The notes: generated by a model not told the origin, from the letters alone. A stretch of 64,000 nt of DNA from a bacterium (GCA_016124935.1 WGMS01000010.1:1-64000); one strand, 5' to 3'; positions 25,395-35,318 are shown, counted from the stretch's first letter. A program made the numbers and translations.

Positions 25395-27380
25395 GTGTAT
25401 TTTAGAAAGCAAAATTTTTCTGTTCTGCAAGCTGTTTTTCTGGCAGCCGTTACTCTGGTGATGATGCTGGCGACCTCCATGATTTTCTCTGGCGCTTCCG
25501 CCCAGGATGCGGAGGGGGAGAGGGTCAAACCACGGCTGGTGCTGGAGAATACCGCTCTGGTTCCAGGCTCGAAAGTCAAGATCGGGGTGGTTTTCGATAT
25601 GGCTCCAGGCTGGCATATCTATTATAAAGAAGCAGGCGACGCCGGCATGCCGACCAGCGTGGCATGGAAGCTGCCTTCCGGATTCGAAGCCGGTCCACTC
25701 TTGTGGCAGAAGCCGCATCGTTTCGAAGAGTCCGACATAATCACCTATGGCTATGGTGATACCACTTTGATAGCCTCGGAGTTGACGATACCTGATACGG
25801 TGAAGCCTGGTGAGATGGTAGAGATCAAGGCCGACCTGAAGTGGTTGGCGTGCAAGGATGTCTGCGTTCCCGGAGCGGCGGAGGTGAAGCTCGGCTTTCC
25901 TGTGTCCAGTTCAGCAGAGCCCTCAGCCGAGGCTGCCGGCTTCAGGGCTGTCGGTTTTTCCGGTTCGGTCAAGGAGCTGCAAGATGAGGTGGGAAAGCCC
26001 GGTGAAGGAGGCGTTTTCTCCGTTCTCGACAGTGACTTCAAGTCGGCAGAAGACGACAAGAACGAAGATAAGGGAGTCGCATACTATCTTGCCTTCGCCC
26101 TTCTAGGCGGGTTCATTCTCAATTTCATGCCCTGTGTATTGCCTGTTATCGCCATCAAAGTGATGAGTTTCATGGAACAGGCCGACGAGGAGCCTGCCCG
26201 GGTGCGCAATCTCGGTCTCGTGTTCACCGCCGGTATCATCAGCGCTTTTATGGCTCTTGCTCTGATTGTGCTGGCTGTGCGGGCTGCCGGACAGTCTGTG
26301 GGATGGGGATTTCAGTTTCAGTATCCCGGATTCGTTATCGGCATGTGTGTTATCGTGCTGCTGCTTTCTCTCAGCCTTTTCGGGCTCTTTTATGTCTCCT
26401 TCTCTGCCGGTCAGGATGAACTCGATCAACTGGCAAGCAAAGAGGGCTATCTGGGGACTTTCTTCAAAGGTGTGCTTGCCACCACCCTTTCCACGCCCTG
26501 CACGGCTCCGTTTCTGGGTGCCGCCCTGGGCTTTGCTTTTGCTCAACCTCCATGGGTGGTGCTGGGTATATTTTTCGCAAGCGGACTGGGCATGTCGCTA
26601 CCTTATGTGGTTCTCACCGCTCAGCCTCGCTGGATGAAGTTTATGCCGAAGCCCGGCGTCTGGATGGAAAAGTTCAAAGAGTCCATGGGCTTTGTCATGC
26701 TTGCCACAGTGATCTGGTTGCTCGGGGTGCTGGCCAGTCAGGTGGGTTCGGAAGGGGTGATGTGGACAAGTTTCTTTCTTTTGTCCGTGGCGCTGTCGGC
26801 ATGGATAGTCAGTCGGTTTACCGATCTTGGCTCTTCGTCCGCTCAGAAGGCGAAGGTCTGGGCGACGGCCAGCCTGGTTAGCGGTCTTGGCTTTTATATT
26901 TTCATCTGGACTCAGCCCTCGATAATGCTGGGTATAACAGGAGACACCGCCGCCGTTGTCGGCTCCGGTGTTCAGAAAACTGTGCCGCCGGTATCGGGCG
27001 AGGGTATTGCCTGGCAACCTTTCTCTATAGATGGACTGAATAAAGCGCTTAATGAAGGTAAAACTGTCTTCCTTGATTTTACGGCGGACTGGTGTCTTAC
27101 CTGCAAGGTGAACGAGAAGACGGTTATTGACACGGAGCCGGTCAAGAAAAAATTCAAAGAGCTGAATGTTCTCACCATGAAAGCCGACTGGACCAATAGA
27201 GATCCCGATATCACAAAGTTGCTGGCTCGCTTTCAAAGGTCGGGAGTGCCTCTTTATGTGGTCTTTCCTTCCGGGCGGCCGAACGAACCGGATCCTTTGC
27301 CGGACGGCATACTGACCACCGATACGTTATTGAAAGCGCTGGATCGGGCCGGTCCTAGCCGTAGCGAAACACAGCAATAA
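25395..27380 (+). CDS. dsbD: Thiol:disulfide interchange protein DsbD
   Basis: This membrane protein moves reducing power from cytoplasmic thioredoxin to periplasmic thiol proteins. All three parts are visible: a signal peptide and an N-terminal DsbD-alpha-like domain with CKDVCVPG, a polytopic core with cysteines in NFMPCVLPVIA and TPCTAPFLG, and a C-terminal thioredoxin domain with ADWCLTCKVNE. I chose GTG 25395 because AGGGGAG lies eight bases upstream and the signal peptide follows directly; a TTG at 25359 would add 12 residues. It starts 47 bases after the GH1 gene. Confidence 0.9.
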   Translation: MYFRKQNFSVLQAVFLAAVTLVMMLATSMIFSGASAQDAEGERVKPRLVLENTALVPGSKVKIGVVFDMAPGWHIYYKEAGDAGMPTSVAWKLPSGFEAGPLLWQKPHRFEESDIITYGYGDTTLIASELTIPDTVKPGEMVEIKADLKWLACKDVCVPGAAEVKLGFPVSSSAEPSAEAAGFRAVGFSGSVKELQDEVGKPGEGGVFSVLDSDFKSAEDDKNEDKGVAYYLAFALLGGFILNFMPCVLPVIAIKVMSFMEQADEEPARVRNLGLVFTAGIISAFMALALIVLAVRAAGQSVGWGFQFQYPGFVIGMCVIVLLLSLSLFGLFYVSFSAGQDELDQLASKEGYLGTFFKGVLATTLSTPCTAPFLGAALGFAFAQPPWVVLGIFFASGLGMSLPYVVLTAQPRWMKFMPKPGVWMEKFKESMGFVMLATVIWLLGVLASQVGSEGVMWTSFFLLSVALSAWIVSRFTDLGSSSAQKAKVWATASLVSGLGFYIFIWTQPSIMLGITGDTAAVVGSGVQKTVPPVSGEGIAWQPFSIDGLNKALNEGKTVFLDFTADWCLTCKVNEKTVIDTEPVKKKFKELNVLTMKADWTNRDPDITKLLARFQRSGVPLYVVFPSGRPNEPDPLPDGILTTDTLLKALDRAGPSRSETQQ

Positions 27381-27404
27381 GCAATCAGGAATTTAGAGCC
27401 TATT

Positions 27405-27881
27405 TTAGAGCTGCTCTATCTCGTAGAGCAGAGTCTGGTAGTCTGGCATGCCCTTTTGGATGTGCTTGACCACGCCTTCTTTGTCGATAACGAAGAGCAC
27501 TCTCTCGGCTCTGGGAGCGCCGTCTTTGTTGACACCGTATTTAGTGATGGCTTCAAGGTTGTCATCGCTTACAAGTGTCAACTCCAGCTCATAGGTTTCG
27601 GAGAATTTGCGGTGGCTCTCTATGGAGTCGGCCGAGATGCCCAGCACCACTGTGTCCTTGAGGTCGAAAATATCCAGCTGATCGGAGAAGGCGCTCATCT
27701 CCCGGGTGCAACCGGGTGTCATGTCCTTGGGATAGAAAGCGAGGACGACGTTCTTTTTGCCTTTATATCCTTTGAGGCTTATCTTTGTCTCTCCGGAGCA
27801 CTTCGTGAAGGCCGGCAGCTCGAAATCTGGCGCCTGCGTACCTTCTTGAATGTTGTCCAGTTTGGATTTAGGGCTGGTCAT
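27405..27881 (-). CDS. bcp: Peroxiredoxin, Bcp/PrxQ type
   Basis: The 158-residue thiol peroxidase reduces hydrogen peroxide and organic peroxides. The active-site motif is PKDMTPGCTREM with T55 and peroxidatic C58. Many Bcp proteins have a resolving cysteine five residues later; here that position is serine (S63), so it is a 1-Cys type or uses C28. It converges on dsbD with a 24-base gap and precedes no thioredoxin gene. A cytoplasmic location follows from the lack of a signal peptide. Confidence 0.92.
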   Translation of the reverse strand: MTSPKSKLDNIQEGTQAPDFELPAFTKCSGETKISLKGYKGKKNVVLAFYPKDMTPGCTREMSAFSDQLDIFDLKDTVVLGISADSIESHRKFSETYELELTLVSDDNLEAITKYGVNKDGAPRAERVLFVIDKEGVVKHIQKGMPDYQTLLYEIEQL

Positions 27882-27914
27882 ATTTATGTCGTCTTTCGTC
27901 TTTTGTCCGTTCTA

Positions 27915-30518
27915 CTATCCGTGAATCGTTTTTTGAATTGTATCGAGCAATCCATCAATTCTTTCGACATTGGTCTCTTCGAGGAAAACGGCAAGAATAC
28001 CGACATCTACGTCGGTCAGAACCGTGGTTTTCTCGTGTCCATTGTCTTTGGTCAACATTACCATCTGGCGCAGTTTGCCGATCTCGAGCTTCTTGGTGGT
28101 CAAGTTTGAAGTGCTGAGAAGAGCCGTAGATAGGGCTCCCATCATGTCTTTGTCCCAGCCTTCTCTCAAGGTGGATGCCATCACCAGTCCGTCGTGACCG
28201 ACTACGATACTGCCGGCGACACCATCGTATTGATCGATTTTGGTGAGCAGGTCGCTTATGCCTTTGCCCCTGGCTGCAGATATGATGCGGGCGTTGGAGA
28301 GTCCTTTGCCGAGCTCTTTGGATTCGCCCGCCTTGATTATTTTCTCGACAGCCTGCTTGTCTATAAGCAGTTTGCCGATAGTTTTCATCGTACCCTGGTC
28401 TGCTGTTTCGGGGAGCTTCGCCACTGCTTTGCCTGATAGGCGACCGAAATCCTTCAGCTTCTCCGCTGCTTCGCGGGCCGCTTTGGCTTCGGCGCTCAGG
28501 CTTTCGGTCGGTACGACCTCCTCTTCCTCTTCGTCCTCTTCGTGGTCGAGATCGGCGTCGGTTGAGTTCAGATTCTGTTCTTCTTCCAGGCTATGGAGAA
28601 GCCCTTCGACGGTGTTTTTCAGGCTGGGGATTTTAGACAGGGTATCAGAGAATCTTCCGGGTTTGCTGGCTTCTTCGCGAATCCGTTTGGCTTGTTCCTC
28701 GTTCAGCGCCGGCATGTCTCCGGTCTGTTTGGGGGTTTTGATAGCGTTATCCGGTTTGTCTTTCAGCTTGGCCAGGCTGTCGGCATCCACATCTTTCTGG
28801 GCTTCGGTGGTCAATCCGGCGAAGATGTCGTCCACGTCATCATCTTGAAGCTTGAAGATACCCTGCTCTTCTTTCTCTTCTTCCTTTTCTTCGCTGGCTG
28901 CGGGCGCTTTTTTTAGTTCACCGACCTCTTTCTGGGCCTCTTCCGGCGCGAGACTGGAAAATATGTCGTCGATTTCGGAGCCCACATCCTGATTGAAAAG
29001 CTTCTCTTCGGCAGGTGCTTCGGCTGTTTCCGTTTTTGCTTCAATCGCTCCCACTTCTCGTTGGGCTTCCTCCGGAGCGAGAGTCGAGAAAATGTCATCG
29101 ATTTCGGAGTCGACTCCGGCTTCGAAGACTTTCTCTCCTGCCTCTGCGATCTCTTCTGTTTTCTCTTCCGCTGCTGCTTCAGGCTCCTCGTCGTCCGAGA
29201 GCTCCATGAATCGCTTCGAGAGAAGACCGCTGACCGAATCATCCAGACCGCTCTCCGCTTCGGCGGCAGCTTCCGGAGGGGCTTCCTCGATACTGATTGA
29301 ATCTTGCGAGAGTTCGGCTTCCGAGTCTACTCTGTCGAGGAGGCTTTCCAGCCTGGGGCTGGCCACCGGCTCTTCTATTACAGCTGCTTTCGCCACCGGT
29401 TCGGGCTTAACCTCGACGGCGGCCCTGGGTTTGTCGATTTCGTCCAGATCATCGAAGAGGTAGTCGGCATGAATCTCTTCCGGGGCTTCGAATTTTGCTT
29501 TCTCTCGGGCGATGGGTTTTGGTTGGGTTTGGGGTTGGATCTGAGGTTCGGGTGCTCTGGTAACAGGCTCCGGAGCCCGCTCCACCGGTTTTGATGCCGC
29601 TGCCGCTGCCGGTTTTTCGTTCTCTTCTTCGTCGGTGTCGAGTCGATCTAATAAACTGCGAAGATCGCCGCTGCTCTCGGTAAGCTTGGTCTCCGGATCG
29701 GTTACCGAGCCTGTGCCGCTGGCTGAGAGGGCCTGTAACTTCGTAAAGGTGCTGGTGTTTCTCCGTCTTGCCGCCTGCATACGGTTTGCTGTCGCCGACG
29801 GCGAGGCTGACGCATCCGCAGTCGAGGCGGAGGCGGCGGGCAACTGGGGAGTAGGGTTCAGCGGTCCGGAGAGCATCTCGTCCGATGCTTCCAGGTCGAT
29901 CTCCACCTGGGGTGGGCTTGTGTAAGGTTTTCTCTCCTCGACAGCCGGGGCTTCCTGAGCCGGGAGATCCTGCTTAGAGCTGGTCACTCCCCTCAGTTTG
30001 TTTACCGAAGATCTGGGGTTCGGCGCGGCCGGGTCCAGAGCGGCAGCCCCTGCTCCTGCGTCCAGGGTTCCTGGTTCGAGAGTGGCATCCGTACTCTTGC
30101 CTTTGAGGCGGTCAAGTCCACCGTCGGAAAAGGCGTCGATGGGCTCTAGCTTATAGAGGACCATCGCCGTCAAGACACCGCCGAGGTTCATGATCACCAG
30201 TTGGGCGGTGCTGAATTCCAGGTCCATACCGGGATTGACTTTCCAGAAATTGCAAAAGACATTGCCCAGAGCGCCGTATAAACAGGAGAAAGCCACCATA
30301 GAGAGCCCGATTTTGTACTTTTGAACAAAGTTTCCGCGGTCGAAGAGAAGCAGGGCTGCTACCAGGCTGACGCCGAGTTCGACCAGGACAAGGACGGCGT
30401 AGTGGAAGTGATAGCTGCCGGCGAAAGTCTCGAGTTTTGGAAGAAAGGCGATAGAGGCACCGAAGACCAGGACGGCTAACATAAATACCGGAGAAAATCG
30501 AGCTTTTAGTCTATACAT
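27915..30518 (-). CDS. Membrane protein with long acidic repeat region and C-terminal roadblock/LC7 domain
   Basis: The protein has about 867 residues. Four transmembrane helices lie within the first 125 residues. A long, low-complexity Ala/Glu/Pro region follows, then a C-terminal roadblock/LC7-like domain (YDGVAGSIVVGHDGLVMAS ... GILAVFLEETNVERI). Roadblock domains usually bind and regulate small Ras-like GTPases. The middle carries repeats of the form SEIDDIFSxLAPEEAQxEVG (twice) and a weaker DVDDIFAGLTTEAQKDVD. The start is uncertain: ATG 30518, or TTG 30530 which sits immediately after AAAGGTGA. No GTPase gene is adjacent. Role unknown. Confidence 0.75.
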   Translation of the reverse strand: MYRLKARFSPVFMLAVLVFGASIAFLPKLETFAGSYHFHYAVLVLVELGVSLVAALLLFDRGNFVQKYKIGLSMVAFSCLYGALGNVFCNFWKVNPGMDLEFSTAQLVIMNLGGVLTAMVLYKLEPIDAFSDGGLDRLKGKSTDATLEPGTLDAGAGAAALDPAAPNPRSSVNKLRGVTSSKQDLPAQEAPAVEERKPYTSPPQVEIDLEASDEMLSGPLNPTPQLPAASASTADASASPSATANRMQAARRRNTSTFTKLQALSASGTGSVTDPETKLTESSGDLRSLLDRLDTDEEENEKPAAAAASKPVERAPEPVTRAPEPQIQPQTQPKPIAREKAKFEAPEEIHADYLFDDLDEIDKPRAAVEVKPEPVAKAAVIEEPVASPRLESLLDRVDSEAELSQDSISIEEAPPEAAAEAESGLDDSVSGLLSKRFMELSDDEEPEAAAEEKTEEIAEAGEKVFEAGVDSEIDDIFSTLAPEEAQREVGAIEAKTETAEAPAEEKLFNQDVGSEIDDIFSSLAPEEAQKEVGELKKAPAASEEKEEEKEEQGIFKLQDDDVDDIFAGLTTEAQKDVDADSLAKLKDKPDNAIKTPKQTGDMPALNEEQAKRIREEASKPGRFSDTLSKIPSLKNTVEGLLHSLEEEQNLNSTDADLDHEEDEEEEEVVPTESLSAEAKAAREAAEKLKDFGRLSGKAVAKLPETADQGTMKTIGKLLIDKQAVEKIIKAGESKELGKGLSNARIISAARGKGISDLLTKIDQYDGVAGSIVVGHDGLVMASTLREGWDKDMMGALSTALLSTSNLTTKKLEIGKLRQMVMLTKDNGHEKTTVLTDVDVGILAVFLEETNVERIDGLLDTIQKTIHG

Positions 30519-30748
30519 GTATGGATTCAATCACCTTTCGAAACCCTGCCAGGCCGATGCTCTGTCGAGTCCGTCAACCTGTCGACTTCCAGGCACCGGG
30601 GCTCTTCAAACGATTCACTTTAATATACCCCTATTGCCAACCTCTAATATATATGAGTCGTCGAATCGAATTATCTCAAAACAATAGAATAATTGCCTTA
30701 CATGGCAACCCAAATATGACCATTGTTTTGGTACTTAGCTTCTTCGAA

Positions 30749-33283
30749 TCAGCCCCGGAAGGTGGCCGACAGTTGATGCGCCAGGGTGTTTCTTACCTTG
30801 GTCAGCCGCTTTTCGACCTCTTCGTTGGTGAGGGTTTCTTCTCTATCCTGGAAGGTCAGTCTGTAACTGAGACTTCTCTTGGTTGCTGATAAATCGAATA
30901 TGCTTACCAGATCCACACTTTCCAGTTTTTTACCTGCCGCCGATCTGATCATGCGCATGACATCGGCCTGGGCTACCGAGATAGCGAGGTCGGCGGTCAG
31001 GTCCCTTGATATGCTCGGAGTCTGGGCCGGCTCCAGAAACCGGCTCTCTTTTCTGGCTTGACGCAGCACCGGCAGCTCCAGCTCGAATACGAAGACGGGC
31101 TGTTTGATGCCTATTCTGTGGGCGTCCCGAGGATGGAGTTCTCCCACAAAGCCCAGTTCTTCGAGCTTGCTTGCTTTGCCCTTTTTCTTGCCGTCATCAA
31201 AGGCGAGGCTTAACTTAGCCGAACGATAGGGGTGCAGGAAGCCTGGAAGATCCGCCCGGGCGCCGGCGCAATTCAGGCTCTCTTCTTCTATGTTGAGCTG
31301 CCTGAGTAGATTCTCTACGATGCCTTTGATTCTGAAAAAATCGACGCATTCCGTCATTTGATCCTGGCTTCTCGATTTTTCGCCATCGAAGGCGCCGACA
31401 TTGATCTGTTTTACCAGAGAGCCCGTAATCGCCGCCGAGACCAGCGTTATCTCTTCGGCGCCTGCTATGCCATCGCTATCGGATTTGGGTCCGCCGTTAC
31501 TAGAGCCGGTTTTGTGATAGCTTCTGCCCACTTCGAACAGCCAGGTGTCTTTGTTGCCGTGGTCGAGATTGTATTTGATCGCTTCGAGCAATCCAGGAAC
31601 CAGGCTCTGGCGAAGCACGCGATGGTCTTTCGAAAGCGGATTCAGAACTCGCACCGCCTGGCGCTCACCTTTTACGGCGGCGCTTATGACCTCTTCGTCG
31701 GGGCGAAGGCTGGAGACCCAGGCTTCCGATAGTCCCTGGTTGGAGAGGATGTTCTTTATCTTGTATTCCAGTCGGCAATAGGTGGGCGGTGTCACGGTTC
31801 TGGTGGGCATCGCCTCTTCTATTTTGTCATAGCCGAAAAGACGACACATCTCTTCTATTAAGTCTATCTCGCGGGTGACATCATGGGCTCTGAAGCTCGG
31901 AACTCTGAAAGCCAGTTTGCTCTCTTCCACCGGCTCGAAGCCCAGGGCTTTTAGATATCCTATGCAAGCTTGCTCCGGGACTTCCACTCCCAGCAGTTTT
32001 TTGATGCGTTCGGGCCGCACTGTAAGCACTTTCCCTTCATAGTGGCAGGAGCCTGCTGTGCTCAGATCGCTTATTTCGGCATTGTCTTTTACGGTCGCGT
32101 ATTCGAGAATCAGATGACTGGCTCGGTCTGAGGCACGGGCCACATTGACCGGGTCGACTCCCCTTTCGAAACGATGGGAGCTGTCGCTCGATAATCCAAG
32201 TAAGCGGCTGGCTCGACGCACTCTTTTGGGGTTGAAGGCGGCGGCTTCCAGGACGATGGTGCTGGTGTCGTCCGTTATTTCAGAATCTTTGCCACCCATG
32301 ACACCGGCGACACCCAGCACATTTTTTTTGTCGGCTATCACCGCCACCTCTTCCGTCAGGTCGCGCTCTTTGCCGTCTATGGTCACCAGCTTCTCGCCGG
32401 ACTTTGCTTTTCTCACAGCCAGTTTACCGTCGACCTTATTCAGATCGTAGGCGTGTAGCGGTTGGCCTGTTTCGAGCATGACATAGTTGGTGATGTCGAC
32501 GATGTTATTGACCGGTCTCAAGCCGAGCGCTTCCAGTCTTCTGGTTATGAAAAGCGGGCTCTCGCCGACTTTCACATTTTTTATCACCCTTGCGGTAAAG
32601 AAAGAGCAATCGGCTGCGTCTTCAATCTCTACCTTGAATTCAGTTTCTTTGTCCTCTCTTCTTTCATCCAGGGTGTCGATGTCTGTCTTAAGTGCTCTGC
32701 CGGTGAGGGCGGCCACTTCGCGGGCCAGACCTATTACACAGAGGGCGTCGCCTCTGTTGGAACGTGGCTCTACATGTAGAATGTAATCGGGTTTCAACCA
32801 CATCTTTTCGATGAGGTCTTCACCGATCTCGTATTTAGCCTTGTCGAGGATGAGGATGCCTTCGCTGTCACCATCGGTAATGCCGAGCTCCGGTGGCGAA
32901 CAGAGCATGCCGTTCGATTCTACTCCGCGGATTTCGGATTTTTTAATCTCGAGCTTTTCGCCGGTCTTTCTATTGACCACGACCGACCCGGGTAATGCCA
33001 CCGGGATGTATTGACCTACTTCGATATTGGCTGCACCACATACGATATCGAGAGGGGCGGCATCCTTTTCGACCCTGGTTTTGGTCATGCGAATCTTGTC
33101 GGCATTGGGATGGGGGTGAATCTCCAGAATCTCGCCCACCTTTACGGAACCGGTGATGTCCGGCCCCACCGTGGTTACTTCCTCCACCTCGAAGGCGCCC
33201 ATGGTCAATTTTTCTGCCACGGTCTCGACCGAGATGCCGTCGAGATCGACATAGTCGCAAAGCCAGTTGAATGATAGTTTCAT
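30749..33283 (-). CDS. pheT: Phenylalanyl-tRNA synthetase beta subunit
   Basis: The 844-residue beta subunit charges tRNA-Phe as an alpha2beta2 complex with PheS. Visible parts are the N-terminal module (MKLSFNWLCDYVDLDG), the EMAP-like tRNA-binding domain (VKVGEILEIHPHPNADKI), the B3/B4 editing region, and the C-terminal anticodon-binding domain (SISRDLTADLAISVAQADV ... EEVEKRLTKVRNTL). It lies 25 bases after pheS on the same strand, the normal bacterial order. Confidence 0.96.
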   Translation of the reverse strand: MKLSFNWLCDYVDLDGISVETVAEKLTMGAFEVEEVTTVGPDITGSVKVGEILEIHPHPNADKIRMTKTRVEKDAAPLDIVCGAANIEVGQYIPVALPGSVVVNRKTGEKLEIKKSEIRGVESNGMLCSPPELGITDGDSEGILILDKAKYEIGEDLIEKMWLKPDYILHVEPRSNRGDALCVIGLAREVAALTGRALKTDIDTLDERREDKETEFKVEIEDAADCSFFTARVIKNVKVGESPLFITRRLEALGLRPVNNIVDITNYVMLETGQPLHAYDLNKVDGKLAVRKAKSGEKLVTIDGKERDLTEEVAVIADKKNVLGVAGVMGGKDSEITDDTSTIVLEAAAFNPKRVRRASRLLGLSSDSSHRFERGVDPVNVARASDRASHLILEYATVKDNAEISDLSTAGSCHYEGKVLTVRPERIKKLLGVEVPEQACIGYLKALGFEPVEESKLAFRVPSFRAHDVTREIDLIEEMCRLFGYDKIEEAMPTRTVTPPTYCRLEYKIKNILSNQGLSEAWVSSLRPDEEVISAAVKGERQAVRVLNPLSKDHRVLRQSLVPGLLEAIKYNLDHGNKDTWLFEVGRSYHKTGSSNGGPKSDSDGIAGAEEITLVSAAITGSLVKQINVGAFDGEKSRSQDQMTECVDFFRIKGIVENLLRQLNIEEESLNCAGARADLPGFLHPYRSAKLSLAFDDGKKKGKASKLEELGFVGELHPRDAHRIGIKQPVFVFELELPVLRQARKESRFLEPAQTPSISRDLTADLAISVAQADVMRMIRSAAGKKLESVDLVSIFDLSATKRSLSYRLTFQDREETLTNEEVEKRLTKVRNTLAHQLSATFRG

Positions 33284-33308
33284 CGATTTGTTTTTCCTGC
33301 TCTTCCTT

Positions 33309-34349
33309 CTAGAACTGCCTGAGGAATCTCATGTCGTTGTTGAAGAAGTGCCTGATGTCGTTGATGCCATATTTCAGCATGGCCAGGCGCTCTACACCCA
33401 TTCCGAAGGCGAAGCCGCTCCACTCTTCCGGGTCGATTCCCACACCCTGGAGTACATTGGGGTCGACCATGCCGCAGCCGAGGAGCTCTAACCAGCCCCG
33501 GTATCCGCAGGTGCGGCAGCCGGCGCCCATGCAGAAAGGGCACTGACTATCGAGTTCGGCGCTGGGTTCGGTGAAGGGAAAGAAATCGGGACGAAACCTT
33601 GTTTTGATGGGTTTTTGAAAAAGCGCCTGAATAAAGGCTGTTAGAGTACCTTTCAGTTGACCGAAGCTGACATCTTTATCAATCAAAAGGCCTTCTACCT
33701 GGTGGAAGAGGGGATATTTTCTGGCGTTTATCTCTTCGTTTCGGTAGACCCTGCCCGGCGAGATGATTCTCAGCGGCGGTTTCTTGTCTTCCATCACCCT
33801 GATTTGCACCGTGGAGGTCTGGCTGCGAAGCAACACTTTCGGACCGACATCGGTGTAGAACGTGTCCTGTTCGTCCCTCGCCGGGTGATTGTCAGGGGTG
33901 TTGAGGGCGTCGAAATTGTAATAGTCGGTCTCAATTTCAGGACCGTCTGCCACGGTGAAGCCCATGGAGTAGAAAATCTGGATTATCTCTTCGGTTATCT
34001 GCGATAGAGGATGGATATGACCGATAGCGGTGCTGGAGCCCGGCAGGGTGACATCGATTTTCTCTCCTTCAAGGCGGGTCAGCAGTTCTTCTTCGAAGAG
34101 GTCGTCTTTGCGCCGGGTGAGGGCGCTCTCCAGCCTTTCTTGAACGCCGTTTGTAAGCTGACCCAGTTTAGGACGTTCACTCTGGTCGAGCTGGCCCATG
34201 CCTTTCTGGAAGGTTTTGAGGGTGCCTTTCTTGCCCAGATACTTCTGTCTGAGGTTCTCCAGCTCCTTAAGATCGCTCACCGATTGGAAGGCTTCAATAG
34301 CTTCACTTTCGAAGGCTTTCAACTGTTCTTCAATTTCGAGTAGGCTCAT
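33309..34349 (-). CDS. pheS: Phenylalanyl-tRNA synthetase alpha subunit
   Basis: This 346-residue class II synthetase subunit has the coiled-coil N-terminus and catalytic motifs: motif 2 (PPLRIISPGRVYRNE), FRPDFFPFTEPSAELD, and motif 3 with GFAFGMGVERLAM. A cysteine-rich insertion, CPFCMGAGCRTCGY, precedes the WLELLGCGMVDPNV segment and may bind zinc, as in some other bacterial PheS. ATG 34349 is chosen since GGAAG lies nine bases upstream; a TTG at 34385 would add 12 residues. Confidence 0.96.
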   Translation of the reverse strand: MSLLEIEEQLKAFESEAIEAFQSVSDLKELENLRQKYLGKKGTLKTFQKGMGQLDQSERPKLGQLTNGVQERLESALTRRKDDLFEEELLTRLEGEKIDVTLPGSSTAIGHIHPLSQITEEIIQIFYSMGFTVADGPEIETDYYNFDALNTPDNHPARDEQDTFYTDVGPKVLLRSQTSTVQIRVMEDKKPPLRIISPGRVYRNEEINARKYPLFHQVEGLLIDKDVSFGQLKGTLTAFIQALFQKPIKTRFRPDFFPFTEPSAELDSQCPFCMGAGCRTCGYRGWLELLGCGMVDPNVLQGVGIDPEEWSGFAFGMGVERLAMLKYGINDIRHFFNNDMRFLRQF

Positions 34350-34541
34350 GGCGGCTGCTTCCGGATAAATTGTTTTTGTCGTCAATCGAGTCAGATAACG
34401 TTAGCAGAAGAGCCCCCGGCCGTGGTCTTTCTGCCGCTTTATTTTGAGCATTTGTTATTAAGTGGGCTTGTACCCGCCCAAGTTCGGCAAAGATATCTTA
34501 AAATCGAATCTGACTAAAGTTGAAAGGAAAGTTTCGGACTC

Positions 34542-35006
34542 TTGCCCGGGCGTCGCAGAAAGCAGAGTTTACCCACCACCCGCGTGTCGGTGATTGTCCT
34601 CGATGATGAGGGCAAGATTTTGCTGGTTCGTCATCGCAAGGGAAAGAAGCGTCACTGGGTTCTACCCGGCGGCAGACTGGAGCATGGGGAGAGTTTCGAA
34701 GAGTGCGCCCGGCGTGAGATGCTGGAAGAGACTGGGCTTGAAGTCAAGATAGACAGGCTTCTCTATCTATCTGAGGCTCTCGCCCCGGATCGGTCAAGGC
34801 ATATTGTCAATATTTTTGTCAGAGCCGTTGTCACCGGAGGGCTGCTTAAATGCGGCGATGAGAAGGTACTCGATGCCGTTGATTACATTCCTGTTGCAAA
34901 GCTGGAAACGCTGAAGCTCTTTCCCCCTGTGGGAAAACAAATACTCGAGCTATCGAGGGGCGCAGAGCCCCGGGGCATAAAGTACCTGGGTAATCTATGG
35001 ATGTAG
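34542..35006 (+). CDS. Nudix hydrolase
   Basis: The 154-residue protein carries a complete Nudix box: GGRLEHGESFEECARREMLE followed by ETGLEV, fitting Gx5Ex7REUxEExGU. It hydrolyses a nucleoside diphosphate linked to another group; the substrate cannot be told. The start is TTG 34542, with AAGGAAAG ten bases before; no ATG precedes the domain. The gene is divergent from pheS. A perfect palindrome AAGATATCTT (34490-34499) lies in its upstream region. Confidence 0.85.
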   Translation: MPGRRRKQSLPTTRVSVIVLDDEGKILLVRHRKGKKRHWVLPGGRLEHGESFEECARREMLEETGLEVKIDRLLYLSEALAPDRSRHIVNIFVRAVVTGGLLKCGDEKVLDAVDYIPVAKLETLKLFPPVGKQILELSRGAEPRGIKYLGNLWM

Positions 35007-35078
35007 TATCATAGGCGACCTGACAAAAACTCGAATACAGTGCTGAGATGAGCACCGGTTCATCTTCGAGGTTGGCGA

Positions 35079-35318
35079 GTGATAATGTCATCAGACGAAA
35101 GTAGATTCGATCGTGAATTGCAATCAGGAGTTGTTGTAGCCATGGCTGTACAAAGAGGCATGAAAAGAGCGGAGAAAGTGCTCAAGAGATCCCGCAAGCT
35201 GAAGCAAAAGGCTAGAGAAGCCAATCTCAGAAAGATGGAGAGAATGCTGATCGAAGATTCCGTTGAAGCAACGGAATCCCAAGCCGGCGAAGAGAAAGAA
35301 GCGAAAAAAGAGAGCTAG
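35079..35318 (+). CDS. Small basic, helical protein of unknown function
   Basis: The 79-residue product is rich in Lys, Arg and Glu and should form one long helix or coiled coil (MKRAEKVLKRSRKLKQKARE), with an acidic Lys/Glu tail. No domain is recognised. GTG 35079 sits seven bases after GAGG; ATG 35085 is an alternative. It ends three bases before the stop of convergent obgE. The composition suggests RNA, DNA or ribosome binding, which is inference only. Confidence 0.6.
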   Translation: MIMSSDESRFDRELQSGVVVAMAVQRGMKRAEKVLKRSRKLKQKAREANLRKMERMLIEDSVEATESQAGEEKEAKKES

